Source of the DNA: Ezakiella sp.
Lineage (GTDB): Bacteria; Bacillota; Clostridia; Tissierellales; Peptoniphilaceae
Direction: 5' to 3'
DNA: 64,000 bases
Assembly (NCBI GenBank): GCA_022778715.1
Contig: JALFRW010000007.1
Location: 186,001 to 250,000, forward strand
Shown here: in pieces, positions 63,271-64,000 of the stretch
How positions within the stretch are numbered: the first letter of the stretch is position 1
Layout: the number at the start of each line of letters is the position of its first letter
The notes under the pieces: generated by a model
What the model was told of the DNA's origin: nothing
Database searches by the model: none
Seen by the model: the letters and a program-made list of their open reading frames with translations, nothing else
Translations under genes and position numbers: made by a program

Positions 63271-64000
63271 ATGAAAAAATTATTTGCTATTGTAATTGCA
63301 TTTGCTTTAATTATTAGTGGATGCACAAAAAAATCAAACCAAACCGGTGACAATAAAATCATCTTGGGTGTTTCCCCTGTTCCTCATGCAGAAATTGCAG
63401 AAGCACTTAAAGATGAATTCAAAAAAGAAGGGCTAGAGCTGGAAATCAAAGTATTTGACGACTATGTTCAACCAAACCTCGCTTTGGACCAAGGTGATAT
63501 AGATGCAAACTTCTTCCAACACGAACCATATCTAAAAGATTTTTGCGAACAAAGAAACTTGAACTTAGTATCAGTTGGCAAAGTTCACATTGAACCAATA
63601 GGATTTTATAGCACCAAAATCAAATCCATTGACGACCTGAAAGACGGAGACAGCGTGCTAATTCCAAATGATGCAACAAATGGTAAACGTGCACTTCTTC
63701 TATTAGAAAGAGAAGGCGTCATCACTCTTAAAACTACAGAAGGTGACATCACAGAAAAAGATATTGACAAAAATCCAAAAAATTTGAAATTTGAAGCTGC
63801 TGACGCCGCAAACCTCACAAACCTCTATCAAGACGTCACAATTGCCGCAATCAACACCAACTATGCATTAATGGCGGAACTAAAACCATCTAAGGATGCA
63901 CTCATCTTGGAGGACAAAGACTCACCTTATGCAAACATTATTGCAGTCAAAGCTGAAAATAAAGACTCCGAAAAAATCAAAAAACTAGTAAAGATTTTTA
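63271..64000 (+). CDS. metQ: Methionine-binding lipoprotein MetQ (partial, runs off the window)
   Basis: At least 243 codons, cut by the window edge. Lipoprotein signal MKKLFAIVIAFALIISGC (lipobox ISGC, Cys18), then a NlpA-type substrate-binding domain: ILGVSPVPHAEIAEALKDEF, VFDDYVQPNLALDQGDIDANFFQHEPYL, SIDDLKDGDSVLIPNDATNGKRALLLLE, AAINTNYAL and SPYANIIAVKAE. It is the extracellular receptor for the MetNI transporter. About 25-30 residues are expected beyond the edge. Confidence 0.96.
   Translation, partial: MKKLFAIVIAFALIISGCTKKSNQTGDNKIILGVSPVPHAEIAEALKDEFKKEGLELEIKVFDDYVQPNLALDQGDIDANFFQHEPYLKDFCEQRNLNLVSVGKVHIEPIGFYSTKIKSIDDLKDGDSVLIPNDATNGKRALLLLEREGVITLKTTEGDITEKDIDKNPKNLKFEAADAANLTNLYQDVTIAAINTNYALMAELKPSKDALILEDKDSPYANIIAVKAENKDSEKIKKLVKIF

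Overview
The window is AT-rich chromosomal DNA of an anaerobic low-GC Gram-positive bacterium, most likely of the Tissierellia/Peptoniphilaceae kind. This is inferred from gene content, not from a database search: FprA flavodiiron protein and rubrerythrin for O2/peroxide defence, a lipoteichoic-acid synthase-like enzyme, DnaD/DnaI primosome proteins, a CIRCE-controlled groESL operon, ThiT under a TPP riboswitch, three secreted proteins with copper-amine-oxidase-type stalk domains, a double-cubane-cluster type protein, and strong AGGAGG ribosome sites. No rRNA, phage, complete insertion sequence or CRISPR array is visible.

Layout. 1-5.4 kb: fprA, a small peptide/membrane-protein cassette behind a perfect promoter and a tandem repeat, groESL with CIRCE, a radical SAM gene that appears to be leaderless, tRNA-Val(CAC). 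5.4-13.8 kb: K+/H+ antiporter, rubrerythrin, a tight five-gene operon (unknown protein, M29 aminopeptidase, membrane protein, CDF cation exporter, DHFR), then a YedE/TusA/DUF3343 sulfur-or-selenium module. 14.2-20.8 kb: lplA-lipA-nadK, a radical SAM/SPASM protein divergent from a TetR regulator with palindromic operators, and a C69 dipeptidase. 20.9-31.9 kb: ABC remnant, C39-like peptidase, murJ, DUF1294, two tandem LOR/SDH (ornithine cyclodeaminase type 2)-like paralogues, an LTA-synthase-like protein with a GDPD-like tail, ZIP transporter, DCCP-like protein. 31.6-36.7 kb: GNAT-dnaD-dnaI-serS-stalk/nuclease-DUF4177 operon. 37-47.6 kb: ftsH, stalk protein, then CBS protein, wecB, tagO-like, upp, rpiB, sua5 and a stalk/glucosaminidase cell-wall protein. 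47.8-50.2 kb: xpt and a tryptophanase/tyrosine phenol-lyase family gene. 50.2-53.8 kb: a decayed ABC locus. 53.8-64 kb: tRNA-Leu(CAG), DUF1846, phosphodiester glycosidase, TPR protein, thiT with TPP riboswitch, MATE exporter, cardiolipin synthase and a SAM-riboswitch metNIQ operon that runs off the window.

Most of the window is housekeeping. The most unusual points are: (1) a pseudogene at 50.6-53.0 kb in which an ABC exporter appears to have recombined, at the Walker A region, with an ECF-type double ATPase, downstream of an orphan promoter carrying two matching palindromes; (2) a tryptophanase/tyrosine phenol-lyase with a roughly 46-residue insertion and mosaic specificity residues; (3) an LTA-synthase-like protein with a C-terminal domain resembling a catalytically dead GDPD; (4) tandem LOR/SDH-like paralogues behind a perfect 16-bp palindrome; (5) several genes whose start codon lies 6-7 nt after a TATAAT box, implying leaderless mRNAs; and (6) the unrecognised peptide plus membrane-protein cassette at 1.4-2.1 kb. 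All function calls come from reading motifs by eye; no search was run.
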